A stretch of DNA of 64,000 nucleotides from Streptomyces sp. NBC_00708 (lineage in GTDB: Bacteria; Actinomycetota; Actinomycetes; Streptomycetales; Streptomycetaceae). The notes beneath the pieces were generated by a model. That model saw only the letters and a list, made by a program, of their open reading frames with translations, was not told where the DNA came from and did not search any database. Of the stretch, positions 51,071 through 59,746 are shown one piece after another; positions within the stretch are counted from its first letter, which is position 1; every line of letters starts with the position of its first letter. The translations under genes were made by a program, and so were the position numbers. The DNA lies in contig CP108997.1 in the NCBI GenBank assembly GCA_036226585.1, positions 5,704,001 to 5,768,000 of the forward strand. The letters run 5' to 3'.

Positions 51071-51715
51071 ATGGGCGAGCTGATCCTGATCCGGCACGGC
51101 GAGACCGAGTGGTCCCGCAACGGGCGGCACACGAGCCACACCGATCTGCCCCTGACCCCCCTCGGCGAACGCCAGGCCCGCGCCCTGGCCCCCCTGCTCG
51201 CCGACCGCGCCGTCGCGCTCACCCTGGTCAGCCCCCTGGTCCGGGCCCGGCGCACCGCCGAACTCGCCGGGCTCGCCGCGCCCCGCATCACCCCGGAGCT
51301 GCGGGAGTGGGACTACGGAGGTTACGAGGGCATCACCACGGACGAGATCCGCCGCACCCGGCCCGGCTGGAACCTGTGGACCGACGGCGTCGGCGCCGGA
51401 CCGGCGGCCCACCCCGGCGAGACCCCGGCGGAGGTCGGCGAGCGGGCCGACCGGGTGCTGGCCGAGGTCGCGGAGGCGGCCGGGCGGGCCGGTGACGAGG
51501 ACATCGCCCTCGTCGCCCACTCGCACTTCCTGCGCGTCCTGACCGCCCGCTACCTCGGCCTGACCCCGGCCGAGGGCACGCTGTTCCAGCTCGCCACGGG
51601 CGCGGTGTCGCGGCTGGGCAGGGAACACGGGAACCCGGTCATCACCGCGTGGAACGTCACCCTGCCGGAGAGCCTGTTCCCGGCGGCGGTCCCGGAGACA
51701 CCCGGACGCACCTGA
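51071..51715 (+). CDS. histidine phosphatase (phosphoglycerate mutase-like)
   Basis: 214 residues. The phosphohistidine motif LIRHGETEWSRNGRHTSHTDLPLTPLGERQA is at the N-terminus and the second catalytic His is in ALVAHSHFLRVL, with LREWDYGGYEG between. These branch-1 phosphatases act on small phosphorylated metabolites; the substrate is not clear. It has its own short upstream gap and ends at a strong terminator. Confidence 0.9.
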   Translation: MGELILIRHGETEWSRNGRHTSHTDLPLTPLGERQARALAPLLADRAVALTLVSPLVRARRTAELAGLAAPRITPELREWDYGGYEGITTDEIRRTRPGWNLWTDGVGAGPAAHPGETPAEVGERADRVLAEVAEAAGRAGDEDIALVAHSHFLRVLTARYLGLTPAEGTLFQLATGAVSRLGREHGNPVITAWNVTLPESLFPAAVPETPGRT

Positions 51716-51723
51716 GAAACGCC

Positions 51724-51759
51724 GACGGCCGGCAGCCCCCGGAGGAGCTGCCGGCCGTC
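51724..51759. terminator. bidirectional terminator between histidine phosphatase and GH92
   Basis: GACGGCCGGCAGC (51724-51736) and GCTGCCGGCCGTC (51747-51759) are exact 13-bp arms around CCCCGGAGGA, located between the two convergent stop codons. Confidence 0.9.
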
Positions 51760-51776
51760 CGCGTTCGCGGGGCGGG

Positions 51777-54700
51777 TCAGGCGATCAGTTCCACCTCCGC
51801 GAGCGAGGCCTCACCGTCGAACACCAGCCGGTAGTGCGCGTAGCTGCCGGGGGACTTCACCGAGAAGGCCCGCGTCTGCTTGTCCCAGGTGAAGGTCTGG
51901 CCGGACCGCTTGTCGAGGTCCTTCCAGCTCTTTCCGTCCGAGGAGCCCTGGAGCACCCATCCGGCCGGGGCCGTCGCCCTGGCCGCCGAGGTCAGCGTGT
52001 ACTGGACGCCCTTCGTGGCGGACGGGACGGGCAGCTCGACCGTGGCGGCGGTGCCGGTGGTGGCCGAGGTGTCGTCGAACAGCGGGCCCTCGCCCTTCAG
52101 CACGTCCCGCTTCGGCGACGGCACCTGGTCGTCCTGGGTGATGGAGACCGGGGCGTCGTTCTTTCCGGTGCCCCAGGCGGACGGCTTGGAGCCCATGTCG
52201 AAGTCCAGCGTCCCGCCCCTGGCCAGCAGGTCGTGCGGCAGCGAGGTGGAGGTCCACTTCTTGCCGTTGACCTTCAGGCCCTGGATGTAGATGTTCTTCG
52301 CGCTGTTCTTCGGCGCCTTCACGACCAGCTCGCGGCCGTTCTCCAGGTGCACGGTGGCCTTGGTGAACAGGGGCGAGCCGATGGCGTACTCGCCGCTGCC
52401 CATCACCAGCGGGTAGAAGCCGAGCGAGGAGAAGAGGAACCAGGCCGACTGCTCGCCGTTGTCCTCGTCGCCGTGGTAGCCCTGGCCGATCCCGCTGCCC
52501 GTGTACAGACGGCCGAGGACCTCGCGGACCTTCTCCTGCGTCTTGTACGGCTGGGAGGCCGCGTCGTACATGTACGTCACGTGGTGGGCGACCTGGTTGC
52601 TGTGCCCGTACTGGCCCATCCGTACGTCACGGGCCTCCGTCATCTCGTGGATGACGCCGCCGTAGCTGCCCGCGAACTCCGGGGTGCCCGTCTCCGGGGT
52701 GGCGAAGTACGTGTCCAGCTTCTTGGCGAGCCCGTTCCGGCCGCCGTACAGGTTGGCCAGGCCCTTGCTGTCCTGCGGGGCGGTGAAGGCGTAGCCCCAG
52801 CCGTTGGTCTCCGTGTAGTCGTAGCCCCAGACCCGGGGGTCGTAGAGGCCGGACGGCAGGCGCCAGTCGCCCTTGGCGTCCTTGCCCTGGAAGAAGCCGG
52901 CCTTGTCGTCGAACAGCTCGACGTAGTCGCGGGCCCGGTTCATGAAGTACGCGGACTCGTCCTTGTAGCGCTGCTCGTGCGTCTTCTCGTACAGCGCCTC
53001 GCCCATCTTCGCGATGCCGTAGTCGTTGACGTAGCCCTCCATCGACCAGGACATGCCCTCGTGGGTCGTGGTGTCGGCGTACCCCTTGAACGGGGACGTC
53101 TCCATGCCCTTGCGGCCCACACCGGAGCTCGGCGGGACGACCGTGGCGTTCTTCACGGCCGCGTCGTACGCCGCCTTCGCGTCGAACTTCACGCCCTTGA
53201 CGTACGCGTCGGCGAAGGCCACGTCCGAGGAGGTGCCGGTCATCAGGTCCGCGTAGCCGGGGGAGGACCAGCGGGAGATCCAGCCGCCGTCCTTGTACTG
53301 CTGGACGAAGCCGTCGACCATCTCACCGGCCTTCTTCGGCGTCAGCAGCGAGTAGGCCGGCCAGGTCGTCCGGTAGGTGTCCCAGAAGCCGTTGTTGACG
53401 TACACCTTGCCGTCGACGATCTTCGCGCCGGTGTGCGTCGGGGTGTCCGAGCCGGTCTGCGGGGAGAACGGGGAGGCGTACTTGTCCTTCCCGTCGACCT
53501 TCTCGAAGCCCGAGTTCGGGTAGAGGTAGAGCCGGTACATGCTGGAGTAGAGCGTGGTCAGCTGGTCGGCGGTGGCGCCCTCGACCTCCACCTTGCCCAG
53601 CAGGTCGTCCCAGGCGTCCTGCGCCTTGTCCTCGACCCGTGCGAAGGAGCGCGAGGCGGGGATCTCGGCGGCCAGGTTCTTCTTCGCCTGGTCGATGCTG
53701 ATCAGCGAGGTCGCCAGGCGCAGGTTCACCGTGCGGTCCTTGCCGGCGTCGAAGCGCAGATAGCCGGTGACATCGGCACCGCCGCCGCCGGAGAGCTTGC
53801 CGCTCGCGGTGACGGGCGCGTCGAAGACGCCGTACACGAACAGGCGCGTCGCCCCGGTCGAGCCGCCGCTCTTGACGTCCGAGAAGCCGGTGAACGAGCT
53901 GGTCGCCGGGTCCAGGGTGAGCCCGCCGTCGTTGGAGACGTTGTCGAAGACGATGCTCGCGTCCTTGCCGGGATACGTGAACCGCATCCGCGCCGCGTGA
54001 TCGGCCGGCGTCATCTCGGCCTTGAGCCCGTTCTCGAACGTCACCCCGTAGTAGTGGGGCCGCGCGGTCTCGTTCTCGTGCTTGAACGGCAGCGCGCGGC
54101 CCGTGCGGGAGGCGTCCGGGGTGCCGGAGGCCACCGAGGGCATCATCTGGAACGTCTGCCGGTCACCCATCCAGGGGCTCGGCTCATGGCTCGCGCTGAA
54201 CGCCTGCAGGGTGGGCAGGTTGTCCTCGTTGTTGCCGCGCGCGTAGTCGTAGAGCCAGCTGGTCGAGCCGGCGTTGGTGACCGGGGTCCAGAAGTTGAAC
54301 CCATTGGGCACGGCGGTCGCGGGGAAGTTGTTGCCGCGCGAGAAGGAACCGCTGGAGTTGGTGCCGCGCACGGTCGACGCGTAGTCCGAGAGGTGCGCCC
54401 TGCGCTTCTCCGGCTTCTTCGGCGCGATCTTCAGGTCGTCGATCCAGCCCTGGAACTTCGCCGGGCCCTTGGGGGAGTCGTACGCGACCAGGATGCGGTC
54501 CACGGTCTTGCCCGCCGCGACGGTGCCGATGCCGGCCTCGACCTTGTTCCACTGGTTGACGTAGAGCCGCTTGGCGTCGGCCTGGCCCTGCGGGGTGAGC
54601 AGCCCGCCGTTGGTGTCGGTGGCGCGCAGGTCGCTCAGGTAGGTGCCGTCCGTGAACGCCAGGTCCACCGCGACGTGCGTGGCCGGGTAGGACAGATCCG

Positions 54701-55622
54701 TCTCGCCCATCTGGGGATAGACCAGGTAGGACAGCTCGGTGTCCCGGTCGATCCGCGTGTTGACGTCGAAGATCTTGTTGTACGAGTACGCCCGGCCGTC
54801 CGCCTTGTGGGTGCCCGCGTACCGCAGCGCCTTCTTGCCGGTGAAGCCCGCGCCGGCCTTGGCGGTGGGGGAGCCGCTGGGGCCGTTGCCGGTCTGGCTG
54901 CGCATGTCGTCGGGGGCGGGCGCCGAGGTGTCGCCGTCGGAGAACTGGACGTCGGCGAGCTGGGTGGCGTCGGTGGCGCCGTTGTTCCTGGTGATGTCGA
55001 GGCGGAAGTGCTGGTAGGCCTTGTCCGTCTCGAAGTCGTACGACTTGGTCTGGAAGCGCTCGCTGAAGGTCTGGCCGGTCCGGGTGTCCAGGTCCGTCCA
55101 GGTCTTGCCGTCCTCGGAGCCCTGGAGCGTCCAGTCCTTGGGGTCGCGCTCGTCGTGGTCGTCGGCCGAGGTCAGCGCGTACGTCACGACCTTCACCGGC
55201 TCGGTGAGGTCGAACTCCAGCCAGGCGGTGGACTCGAACGACAGCCACTTGGTGGCGGACTCGCCGTCGACGAGGTTCTCCTTCACCTCGCCGCCGCCGG
55301 TGTTCTCGTCACTGGCGCGGACCCCGGTGACCTTGTCGGTCACATTGCCCGGTATTCCGGAGGAGAATCCGCCATCGACACCCGATGACCGCTTCTTTCC
55401 GTCAGGACCCTCTTCTACGGTATTGCGCCAGTCGGGCTGCTTTTCGTCCTCCTCGAAGGACGTGCTGAATGTCCGGTCGCCCGAGGGCCTTTGGCCTCTC
55501 TCACCTGATCCGGCCGATTGGGCGGCGGCCGCCGTGGGGGCTGTCACGACCAGGACCAAAGAGGCCGCGATCAGCGCTGCCGAGCTGCTTTTTCTCGTAC
55601 GAGAACGGTGTCGGGGGTGCAT
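51777..55622 (-). CDS. secreted GH92 alpha-mannosidase with flanking F5/8-type domains
   Basis: 1281 residues from the ATG at 55622, which has GGGAGGA upstream. A Sec signal (AALIAASLVLVVTAPTAAAA) is followed by an N-terminal discoidin-like domain (WLSFESTAWLEFDLTEPVKVVTYALTSADDHDERDPKDWTLQGSEDG). The GH92 beta-sandwich and (alpha/alpha) barrel follow, with WDTYRTTWPAYSLLTPKKA, GYHGDEDNGEQSAWFLFSSLGFYPL and DVAFADAYVKG. A second F5/8-type domain closes the protein (TSAARATAPAGWVLQGSSDG). GH92 enzymes are Ca-dependent exo-alpha-1,2/1,3-mannosidases acting on fungal or host N-glycans. The catalytic Glu-rich stretch HGDEDNGEQSAW is intact. Confidence 0.92.
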   Translation of the reverse strand: MHPRHRSRTRKSSSAALIAASLVLVVTAPTAAAAQSAGSGERGQRPSGDRTFSTSFEEDEKQPDWRNTVEEGPDGKKRSSGVDGGFSSGIPGNVTDKVTGVRASDENTGGGEVKENLVDGESATKWLSFESTAWLEFDLTEPVKVVTYALTSADDHDERDPKDWTLQGSEDGKTWTDLDTRTGQTFSERFQTKSYDFETDKAYQHFRLDITRNNGATDATQLADVQFSDGDTSAPAPDDMRSQTGNGPSGSPTAKAGAGFTGKKALRYAGTHKADGRAYSYNKIFDVNTRIDRDTELSYLVYPQMGETDLSYPATHVAVDLAFTDGTYLSDLRATDTNGGLLTPQGQADAKRLYVNQWNKVEAGIGTVAAGKTVDRILVAYDSPKGPAKFQGWIDDLKIAPKKPEKRRAHLSDYASTVRGTNSSGSFSRGNNFPATAVPNGFNFWTPVTNAGSTSWLYDYARGNNEDNLPTLQAFSASHEPSPWMGDRQTFQMMPSVASGTPDASRTGRALPFKHENETARPHYYGVTFENGLKAEMTPADHAARMRFTYPGKDASIVFDNVSNDGGLTLDPATSSFTGFSDVKSGGSTGATRLFVYGVFDAPVTASGKLSGGGGADVTGYLRFDAGKDRTVNLRLATSLISIDQAKKNLAAEIPASRSFARVEDKAQDAWDDLLGKVEVEGATADQLTTLYSSMYRLYLYPNSGFEKVDGKDKYASPFSPQTGSDTPTHTGAKIVDGKVYVNNGFWDTYRTTWPAYSLLTPKKAGEMVDGFVQQYKDGGWISRWSSPGYADLMTGTSSDVAFADAYVKGVKFDAKAAYDAAVKNATVVPPSSGVGRKGMETSPFKGYADTTTHEGMSWSMEGYVNDYGIAKMGEALYEKTHEQRYKDESAYFMNRARDYVELFDDKAGFFQGKDAKGDWRLPSGLYDPRVWGYDYTETNGWGYAFTAPQDSKGLANLYGGRNGLAKKLDTYFATPETGTPEFAGSYGGVIHEMTEARDVRMGQYGHSNQVAHHVTYMYDAASQPYKTQEKVREVLGRLYTGSGIGQGYHGDEDNGEQSAWFLFSSLGFYPLVMGSGEYAIGSPLFTKATVHLENGRELVVKAPKNSAKNIYIQGLKVNGKKWTSTSLPHDLLARGGTLDFDMGSKPSAWGTGKNDAPVSITQDDQVPSPKRDVLKGEGPLFDDTSATTGTAATVELPVPSATKGVQYTLTSAARATAPAGWVLQGSSDGKSWKDLDKRSGQTFTWDKQTRAFSVKSPGSYAHYRLVFDGEASLAEVELIA

Positions 55623-55656
55623 GCCGAGCGATTCCTCCCGGGGAAGCGTGCGCTTG

Positions 55657-55668
55657 GACAACGTTGTC
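55657..55668. promoter_or_regulatory. LacI-type palindrome before the GH92 gene
   Basis: GACAACGTTGTC is a perfect 12-bp palindrome with the LacI-family central ACGT, 35 bp upstream of the GH92 start. A distinct LacI-type repressor would be expected to bind it. Confidence 0.65.
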
Positions 55669-55867
55669 AGAAGATGCGCAGGAACAAGTAGGGAGTGAAG
55701 TGCCGGGTGGTGTCAAGGGAGTTGGATCAGAGCCCGTCGGTGAATCGACCGGAATGCGGAAAACGTTACATCCGGAGGGGGGTCCGGAGTGTCGAGGTAT
55801 CCGCGAGGTCTCAACTCGGGAAAGACTGCCGTGCAACCTTGCTTTCGATCTTGCTCACTTGGCGGCA

Positions 55868-55883
55868 AGTGGACTATACCTGT
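55868..55883. promoter_or_regulatory. DasR-like site overlapping the ngcE promoter
   Basis: AGTGGACTATACCTGT matches the dre consensus A(C/G)TGGTCTAGACCA(C/G)T at 13 of 16 positions. It covers the -10-like TATACC of a TTGCTC-N18-TATACC promoter, a good place for a repressor. Confidence 0.6.
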
Positions 55884-56121
55884 CGGCGTCTGCACAGCTG
55901 GTTCACCGGTTGTGCGGCCGGGGGACACGGGGGCAGGACAGTGCGACGCCGCAGGTGCGTCGGCCGTTCGGTCCCCCGACGCCCCCCACGGCAATGGTTA
56001 GCCTGAAATCTGTACCACCCAAGCGCAACCGACCGCGGTGGCGGGGCCCTTCGCTGAGGCGAATTTCTACGGGGCGACCGGTACACACCGCCTGAGTCCT
56101 GGAGAAGGCGAGGACTTGAGC

Positions 56122-57567
56122 ATGGGATCCACCTCCGCCCACAAGAATGAGGGCCTTGGCCGTCGCGATGTGATCAAGCGTTCTGCCGCACTCGGTCTGA
56201 TCGCCGTCCCGACGATGAGCTTCCTGTCGGCGTGTGCGAGCAGCGACAGCAGCAGCGACGACACGGTCAAGAAGGGCAAGACCAGCGCGAAGAACCCGCT
56301 GGGCGTCAACGAGACGGCCGCGCTCGACGTGGTCATCTTCAACGGCGGCTTCGGCGACCAGTACGCCAAGGACGCCGAGAAGAAGTACGGCGAGGCCTAC
56401 CCCAAGGCCAAGGTCAAGCACACCTCGACGCAGAAGATCCAGTCGCAGCTGCAGCCGCGCTTCAACGGCGGCACCCCGCCGGACCTGATCGACAACTCCG
56501 GTGCCGAGCAGATGGACATGGGTGTCCTCGTCGGCAAGAAGCAGCTGCTCGACCTGACGCCGCTCATGGACGCCCCGTCCATCGACGACCCGAGCAAGAA
56601 GGTCCGCGACACCCTGCGTCCCGGCGTTCTGGAGATGGGCCAGTTCGACGGCGAGCAGGTCTGGATCATGAACTACGCCTACACCGTGTACGGCGTCTGG
56701 TACTCGCAGACGGCGCTGGACGGCCTGGACGCCCAGTACCCCGAGAACTGGGACGACATGCTCGCGCTCTGCGCGAAGGCGAAGAAGAAGGGCATCGCCG
56801 GCTGGACGTACGCCGGTAAGTACCCGTACTACCTGCCGTTCTCGCTCTACCCGTTCATCGGCAAGATCGGTGGCCGCGAGGTCCTCGACAAGATCGACAA
56901 CCTGGAGCCGAACGCCTGGAAGGACCCGGCCGTCAAGTCGGCGTTCGAGGCGTACTACGAGCTGTACAAGAAGGGGTACATCCTCAAGGGCACCCCGGGC
57001 CTGACCCACATCCAGTCGCAGACCGAGTGGACGAAGGGCAAGGCGCTCTTCATCCCGAACGGCTCCTGGGTGGAGAACGAGGCGGCGCCGACCACGCCCA
57101 AGGACTTCAAGATGATGGTCGGGGCGCCGTCCAGCCTGGACTCGTCCGACAAGCTGCCGTTCGGCACCATCTGGGCCGCCGGCGGCGAGCCCTTCATCGT
57201 CCCGGCGAAGGCGAAGAACCCGCAGGGCGGCATGGAGCAGCTGCGCATCATGCTCTCCGAGGAGTCCTCGAAGAACTTCACCAAGCAGGTCAAGTCCCTG
57301 AGCGCCTTCAACGGCGGCACCGACGGCCTGACCCTGTCCACGGCCCTGCAGTCCGGCGTCGACGCGCTGAAGAAGGCCGGCGACAACGTGGTGAACCCGC
57401 GGCTGCAGGACTGGTACGGCAAGCTCCAGAAGGAGCAGATCGGTACCGCCTGCCTCGGCGAGATGATGGCCGGGCGTCTGACGCCCGCCGAGGCCATCAA
57501 GAAGATCCAGGACTACGCGGACGCCGCGGCCAAGGATCAGTCCATCAAGCACTACAAGCACCAGTGA
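56122..57567 (+). CDS. ngcE: N-acetylglucosamine/chitobiose ABC importer binding protein (NgcE-type)
   Basis: 481 residues from the ATG at 56122. The signal has a Tat-like RRDVIKR and a lipobox LSAC, suggesting a Tat-exported lipoprotein. The sugar-binding fold includes VVIFNGGFGDQYAKDAEKKYGE, YGVWYSQTALDGLDAQYPENW and FIPNGSWVENEAAPTTPKDFKM. Length, signal type and synteny with rok7B7/xyl genes match NgcE (SCO6005). It would bind GlcNAc or N,N'-diacetylchitobiose from chitin breakdown. Operon with ngcF and ngcG. Confidence 0.88.
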   Translation: MGSTSAHKNEGLGRRDVIKRSAALGLIAVPTMSFLSACASSDSSSDDTVKKGKTSAKNPLGVNETAALDVVIFNGGFGDQYAKDAEKKYGEAYPKAKVKHTSTQKIQSQLQPRFNGGTPPDLIDNSGAEQMDMGVLVGKKQLLDLTPLMDAPSIDDPSKKVRDTLRPGVLEMGQFDGEQVWIMNYAYTVYGVWYSQTALDGLDAQYPENWDDMLALCAKAKKKGIAGWTYAGKYPYYLPFSLYPFIGKIGGREVLDKIDNLEPNAWKDPAVKSAFEAYYELYKKGYILKGTPGLTHIQSQTEWTKGKALFIPNGSWVENEAAPTTPKDFKMMVGAPSSLDSSDKLPFGTIWAAGGEPFIVPAKAKNPQGGMEQLRIMLSEESSKNFTKQVKSLSAFNGGTDGLTLSTALQSGVDALKKAGDNVVNPRLQDWYGKLQKEQIGTACLGEMMAGRLTPAEAIKKIQDYADAAAKDQSIKHYKHQ

Positions 57568-57617
57568 GCAACCGTCACCAGCGGCGGCACCCGCGGAAAG
57601 ATCGGGGTCGGTAAACG

Positions 57618-58541
57618 ATGCAGCACGGCAAGTACCGCTTCATTGTGGGGTTCTTGGTGGTCCCACTGGTGTTGTACGCGGTCTTCGTCATCTGGCCGTT
57701 CATCCAGGCCATCTACTATTCGTTCACGGACTGGACAGGTCTGAGCCCGGATTTCAAGATGGTCGGCTTCGACAACTACACGAGGATGCTGAAGGACGAC
57801 ATCTTCTGGAAGTCGTTGCAGCACAGCCTCCTGCTCGTGCTGGTGCTGCCGCTGGTGACGTTGGGCCTCGCACTCTTCTTCGCCTTCATGCTCAATGTCG
57901 GCGGCCGTCGGCGGAAGAACGCCACGGTCTCCGGGGTGCGGGGCTCGGGCTTCTACAAGATCGCCTACTTCTTCCCGCAGGTGCTCTCGATCGTCATCGT
58001 GGCCCTGCTGTTCCAGTTCGCGTTCAACCCGCGCAGCGGAATGGTGAACTCGGCGCTCAAGGGCGTCGGGCTCGGCTCCTTCCAGCCGGACTGGCTCGGC
58101 GACCCCAGCCTGGCGCTCATCTGCGTCATGTCGGTGCTGATCTGGTCGACGGTCGGATTCTTCGTCGTCCTCTTCTCCGCCGGTATGGCGTCCATCCCGA
58201 AGGACTTCTACGAGGCGGCGCTCCTGGACGGGGCCAGCCGCATCACGACGTTCTTCAAGATCACCGTGCCGCTGCTCTGGGACACCATCCAGTCGGGCTG
58301 GGTCTACATGGGCATCCTGGCGCTCGGCGTCGAGGCGTTCACGGCCGTCCAGGTCATGACCGTGGGCCCCGGCGGCCCCGACTACTCGACCACCGTCCTG
58401 CCGTTGTACGTCTACCAGACGGCCTTCCGCGACGGTCAGGCCGGATACGCGACGACGATCGGTGTGGGGCTGCTCATCATCACCATGGCGTTCGCCGCCG
58501 TCGTGATGCGACTGGGCCGGCGCGAGCGGCTGGAGTTCTGA
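57618..58541 (+). CDS. ngcF: NgcF-type ABC permease
   Basis: 307 residues, ATG at 57618. Six hydrophobic segments (IVGFLVVPLVLYAVFVIWPF, LLLVLVLPLVTLGLALFFAF) and EAA loop IPKDFYEAALLDGASRITTFFKITVPLLWD. First permease of the GlcNAc/chitobiose importer, 50 bp after ngcE. Confidence 0.88.
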   Translation: MQHGKYRFIVGFLVVPLVLYAVFVIWPFIQAIYYSFTDWTGLSPDFKMVGFDNYTRMLKDDIFWKSLQHSLLLVLVLPLVTLGLALFFAFMLNVGGRRRKNATVSGVRGSGFYKIAYFFPQVLSIVIVALLFQFAFNPRSGMVNSALKGVGLGSFQPDWLGDPSLALICVMSVLIWSTVGFFVVLFSAGMASIPKDFYEAALLDGASRITTFFKITVPLLWDTIQSGWVYMGILALGVEAFTAVQVMTVGPGGPDYSTTVLPLYVYQTAFRDGQAGYATTIGVGLLIITMAFAAVVMRLGRRERLEF

Positions 58542-58635
58542 TGCCGCGCCTTCCGGGCCGCGGCGCCCGGACCTCCAGCAGGCAAGACAACCCGGCCCCG
58601 GCGGCCGGCTCGACAGCAGTACGAGGTGATCACAC

Positions 58636-59556
58636 GTGAAGGCCACTGACACCCCTCCCGTGGTAGCGGTGACGGAACCGGCCCCCGTGTCCAAGTCGTC
58701 CGCACCGGGCGGCAAGCAGGAGAAGGGCGGCGAGGGCCAGGTCCTCAACGTCTTCTCGCACGGCGTGCTGATCATCTGGGCGATCCTGGTGGTCCTGCCG
58801 CTGCTCTGGGCCATCGTGGCCTCGTTCAAGACCGACGACTCGATTCTGTCGACGCCCTGGGCGCTGCCGGACAAGCTTCACTTCGAGAACTGGTCGCGCG
58901 CCTGGAGCCAGGCGCACATGAGCGACTACTTCTTCAACACGATCGTCGTGGTGGGCGGTTCGCTCATCGGCACGCTGCTGCTCGGCTCGATGGCGGCCTA
59001 TGTGCTCGCCCGGTTCGACTTCCCGGGCAACCGCTTCATCTACTACCTGTTCATCGGCGGGATGAGCTTCCCGATCATCCTGGCGCTGGTCCCGCTGTTC
59101 TTCGTGATGAACAACATGGGGATGCTCAACACGCGGCACGGGCTGATCCTGGTCTACATCGCGTACTCGCTGCCCTTCACCGTCTTCTTCCTCACCTCGT
59201 TCTTCCGGACGCTACCGGGGTCCGTGGCGGAAGCGGCGATGATCGACGGGGCCTCGCACACACGGACCTTCTTCCAGGTCATGCTGCCGATGGCCAAGCC
59301 CGGCCTGATCAGCGTGGGCATCTTCAACTTCCTCGGCCAGTGGAACCAGTACCTGCTGCCGACGGTGCTGAACACCGATCCGAAGTACCGGGTGCTCTCC
59401 CAGGGCCTGGTCGAACTGGCCAACGGCCAGGGGTACAAGGGCGACTGGTCCGGGCTCTTCGCCGGTCTGGTGATGGCGATGCTGCCGGTCCTCGCGGCCT
59501 ACATCATCTTCCAGCGCCAGGTCGTGGCGGGGCTGACCGCGGGTGCGGTGAAGTAA
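58636..59556 (+). CDS. ngcG: NgcG-type ABC permease
   Basis: 306 residues from a GTG at 58636. A polar N-terminus of about 35 residues precedes six helices. EAA loop: PGSVAEAAMIDGASHTRTFFQVMLPMAKPG. It ends FQRQVVAGLTAGAVK. Second permease of the importer. The operon has no ATPase gene; MsiK elsewhere probably drives it. Confidence 0.88.
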   Translation: MKATDTPPVVAVTEPAPVSKSSAPGGKQEKGGEGQVLNVFSHGVLIIWAILVVLPLLWAIVASFKTDDSILSTPWALPDKLHFENWSRAWSQAHMSDYFFNTIVVVGGSLIGTLLLGSMAAYVLARFDFPGNRFIYYLFIGGMSFPIILALVPLFFVMNNMGMLNTRHGLILVYIAYSLPFTVFFLTSFFRTLPGSVAEAAMIDGASHTRTFFQVMLPMAKPGLISVGIFNFLGQWNQYLLPTVLNTDPKYRVLSQGLVELANGQGYKGDWSGLFAGLVMAMLPVLAAYIIFQRQVVAGLTAGAVK

Positions 59557-59592
59557 CGCCCCGTATCCCCTGAACGCACCTAACGAACGAAG

Positions 59593-59630
59593 CGAACCGC
59601 CCGCCGGCTTCCCAGCCGGCGGGCGGTTCG
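59593..59630 (+). terminator. terminator hairpin after ngcG
   Basis: CGAACCGCCCGCCGGCT (59593-59609) and AGCCGGCGGGCGGTTCG (59614-59630) are exact 17-bp arms with a TCCC loop, 36 bp after the ngcG stop. Confidence 0.92.
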
Positions 59631-59746
59631 TCTGTGTACGGGCGAGTTCGACGCGGTCGCGGGGTGTGGGCCCGGTGCTCATCGGTGGCTCGGACTGCTC
59701 AAGGTCTTGACGGGGAGGACCCCAAAACGGTCAGCTTAGAGTTCAC

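Larger units (their letters stand above)
55623..56121. promoter_or_regulatory. 499-bp divergent region between GH92 and ngcE-type gene
   Basis: Holds the GH92 palindrome at 55657-55668, a promoter-like TTGCTC-N18-TATACC at 55851-55880 reading toward ngcE, and a DasR-like site over that -10. The leader after it, of about 240 bp, is long; I see no reading frame or RNA fold that I can name. Confidence 0.6.
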
